A stretch of 7,377 nt of DNA, taken from an uncultured beta proteobacterium (GTDB lineage: Bacteria; Pseudomonadota; Gammaproteobacteria; Burkholderiales; Rhodocyclaceae). The first letter of the stretch is position 1, and every line of letters begins with the position of its first letter. The notes beneath the pieces were generated by a model. The model saw nothing but the letters and a program-made list of their open reading frames with translations. It ran no database searches and was not told where the DNA came from. The stretch lies in contig CAIZHL010000171.1 in the NCBI GenBank assembly GCA_903932755.1, positions 1 to 7,377 of the forward strand, written 5' to 3'. Shown here piece by piece: positions 7,115-7,377 of this stretch. Both the position numbers and the translations under genes were made by a program.

Positions 7115-7123
7115 ATTATCGCA
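7115..7123 (-). promoter_or_regulatory. Extended -10 promoter of the glycosyltransferase/secretion operon
   Basis: Read on the minus strand, TGCGATAAT is an extended -10 element: TG, one base, then GATAAT, which matches TATAAT at five of six bases. No -35 match stands 15-18 bases upstream, as is common for extended -10 promoters. Transcription would start near 7108, just after the tRNA terminator region, giving a leader of about 58 bases to ATG 7049. No other promoter-like box was seen between the tRNA and the operon. Activity is inferred. Confidence 0.5.
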
Positions 7124-7193
7124 GAAACAACCCCCAAAAGTCGGCGCTGGCGGGACGGCGGGGATGGCCACCAATCCACGCGAGGCACCTCCC

Positions 7194-7220
7194 AAAACAA
7201 AACGCCCCGCGGGGGGGCGT
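7194..7220 (-). terminator. Rho-independent terminator after tRNA-Ser
   Basis: On the minus strand a perfect 7-base-pair stem, ACGCCCC with GGGGCGT, encloses a 5-base loop and runs directly into TTTTGTTTT. It begins 14 bases past the tRNA CCA end. It should stop tRNA transcripts before the secretion operon, so the operon needs its own promoter. Confidence 0.88.
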
Positions 7221-7234
7221 CCTGTCTGATTCTC

Positions 7235-7327
7235 TGGCGGAGACGCAGGGATTCGAACCCTGGATCCAGGTTTTGCCCAGATGCGCCCTTAGCAGGGGCG
7301 TGCCTTCGACCACTCGGCCACGTCTCC
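7235..7327 (-). tRNA. tRNA-Ser (anticodon GCT)
   Basis: A 93-base tRNA including an encoded CCA end. The acceptor stem GGAGACG pairs fully with CGTCTCC, followed by discriminator G. The anticodon stem CGCCC/GGGCG holds the loop CTGCTAA, with anticodon GCT at 7293-7291, reading AGC and AGU serine codons. The T arm is CAGGG-TTCGAAT-CCCTG. The long variable arm (TCTGGG and CCTGGA around CAAAA) is the class II feature expected of tRNA-Ser. All parts are intact, so it should be functional. Confidence 0.97.
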
Positions 7328-7377
7328 GAAAACAGCGACGAACAATGCACTCGCGGCTGTAAGCAGGGGGGCGAGTA
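7328..7377. other. Right-edge sequence upstream of the tRNA
   Basis: These 50 bases should carry part of the tRNA promoter on the minus strand, but I see no well-spaced -35/-10 pair; CTTACA (7363-7358) is a possible but poorly placed -35. No gene is seen. Confidence 0.3.

Noticed and set aside
7235..7257. Possible attachment-site duplicate of the tRNA-Ser 3' end
   Set aside because: No second copy was seen elsewhere in the window.

Overview
The window is GC-rich throughout, with codon use to match. The 'ataatccggc' promoter core, the GC-rich coding bias and the gene types suggest a proteobacterium, most likely a betaproteobacterium. That placement is an inference from style; no marker gene in the window proves it.

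Layout. From left to right: (1) a 151-base leader with no gene but a perfect TATAAT box. (2) A two-gene plus-strand operon: an orphan adenylylsulfate kinase (cysC, 152-781), then a class I SAM-dependent methyltransferase (791-1411). (3) A 148-base convergent gap rich in inverted repeats. (4) A four-gene minus-strand operon, read from right to left: a family 2 glycosyltransferase (7049-6291), a family 4-type glycosyltransferase with an unusual C-terminal extension (6294-4627), a PrtD-type type I secretion ABC transporter (4630-2933) and its HlyD-type membrane fusion protein (2936-1560). All three junctions in this operon are 4-base ATGA overlaps. (5) A 5' region with an extended -10 promoter for that operon. 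(6) A minus-strand tRNA-Ser(GCT) with its own Rho-independent terminator.

How the parts may fit. The ABC protein and the HlyD-type protein are two of the three parts of a type I secretion channel; the TolC-like outer-membrane part and the exported protein are not here. Two glycosyltransferases are translationally coupled to the exporter, which suggests that sugar transfer and protein export serve one surface product: a glycosylated secreted protein (RTX or S-layer-like), or a protein that acts on or anchors to a surface glycan. The convergent cysC-methyltransferase pair could supply PAPS and methyl groups to decorate the same glycan, but no sulfotransferase is visible and this link is inference.

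The coding regions are intact. No mobile element, CRISPR array or pseudogene was seen.
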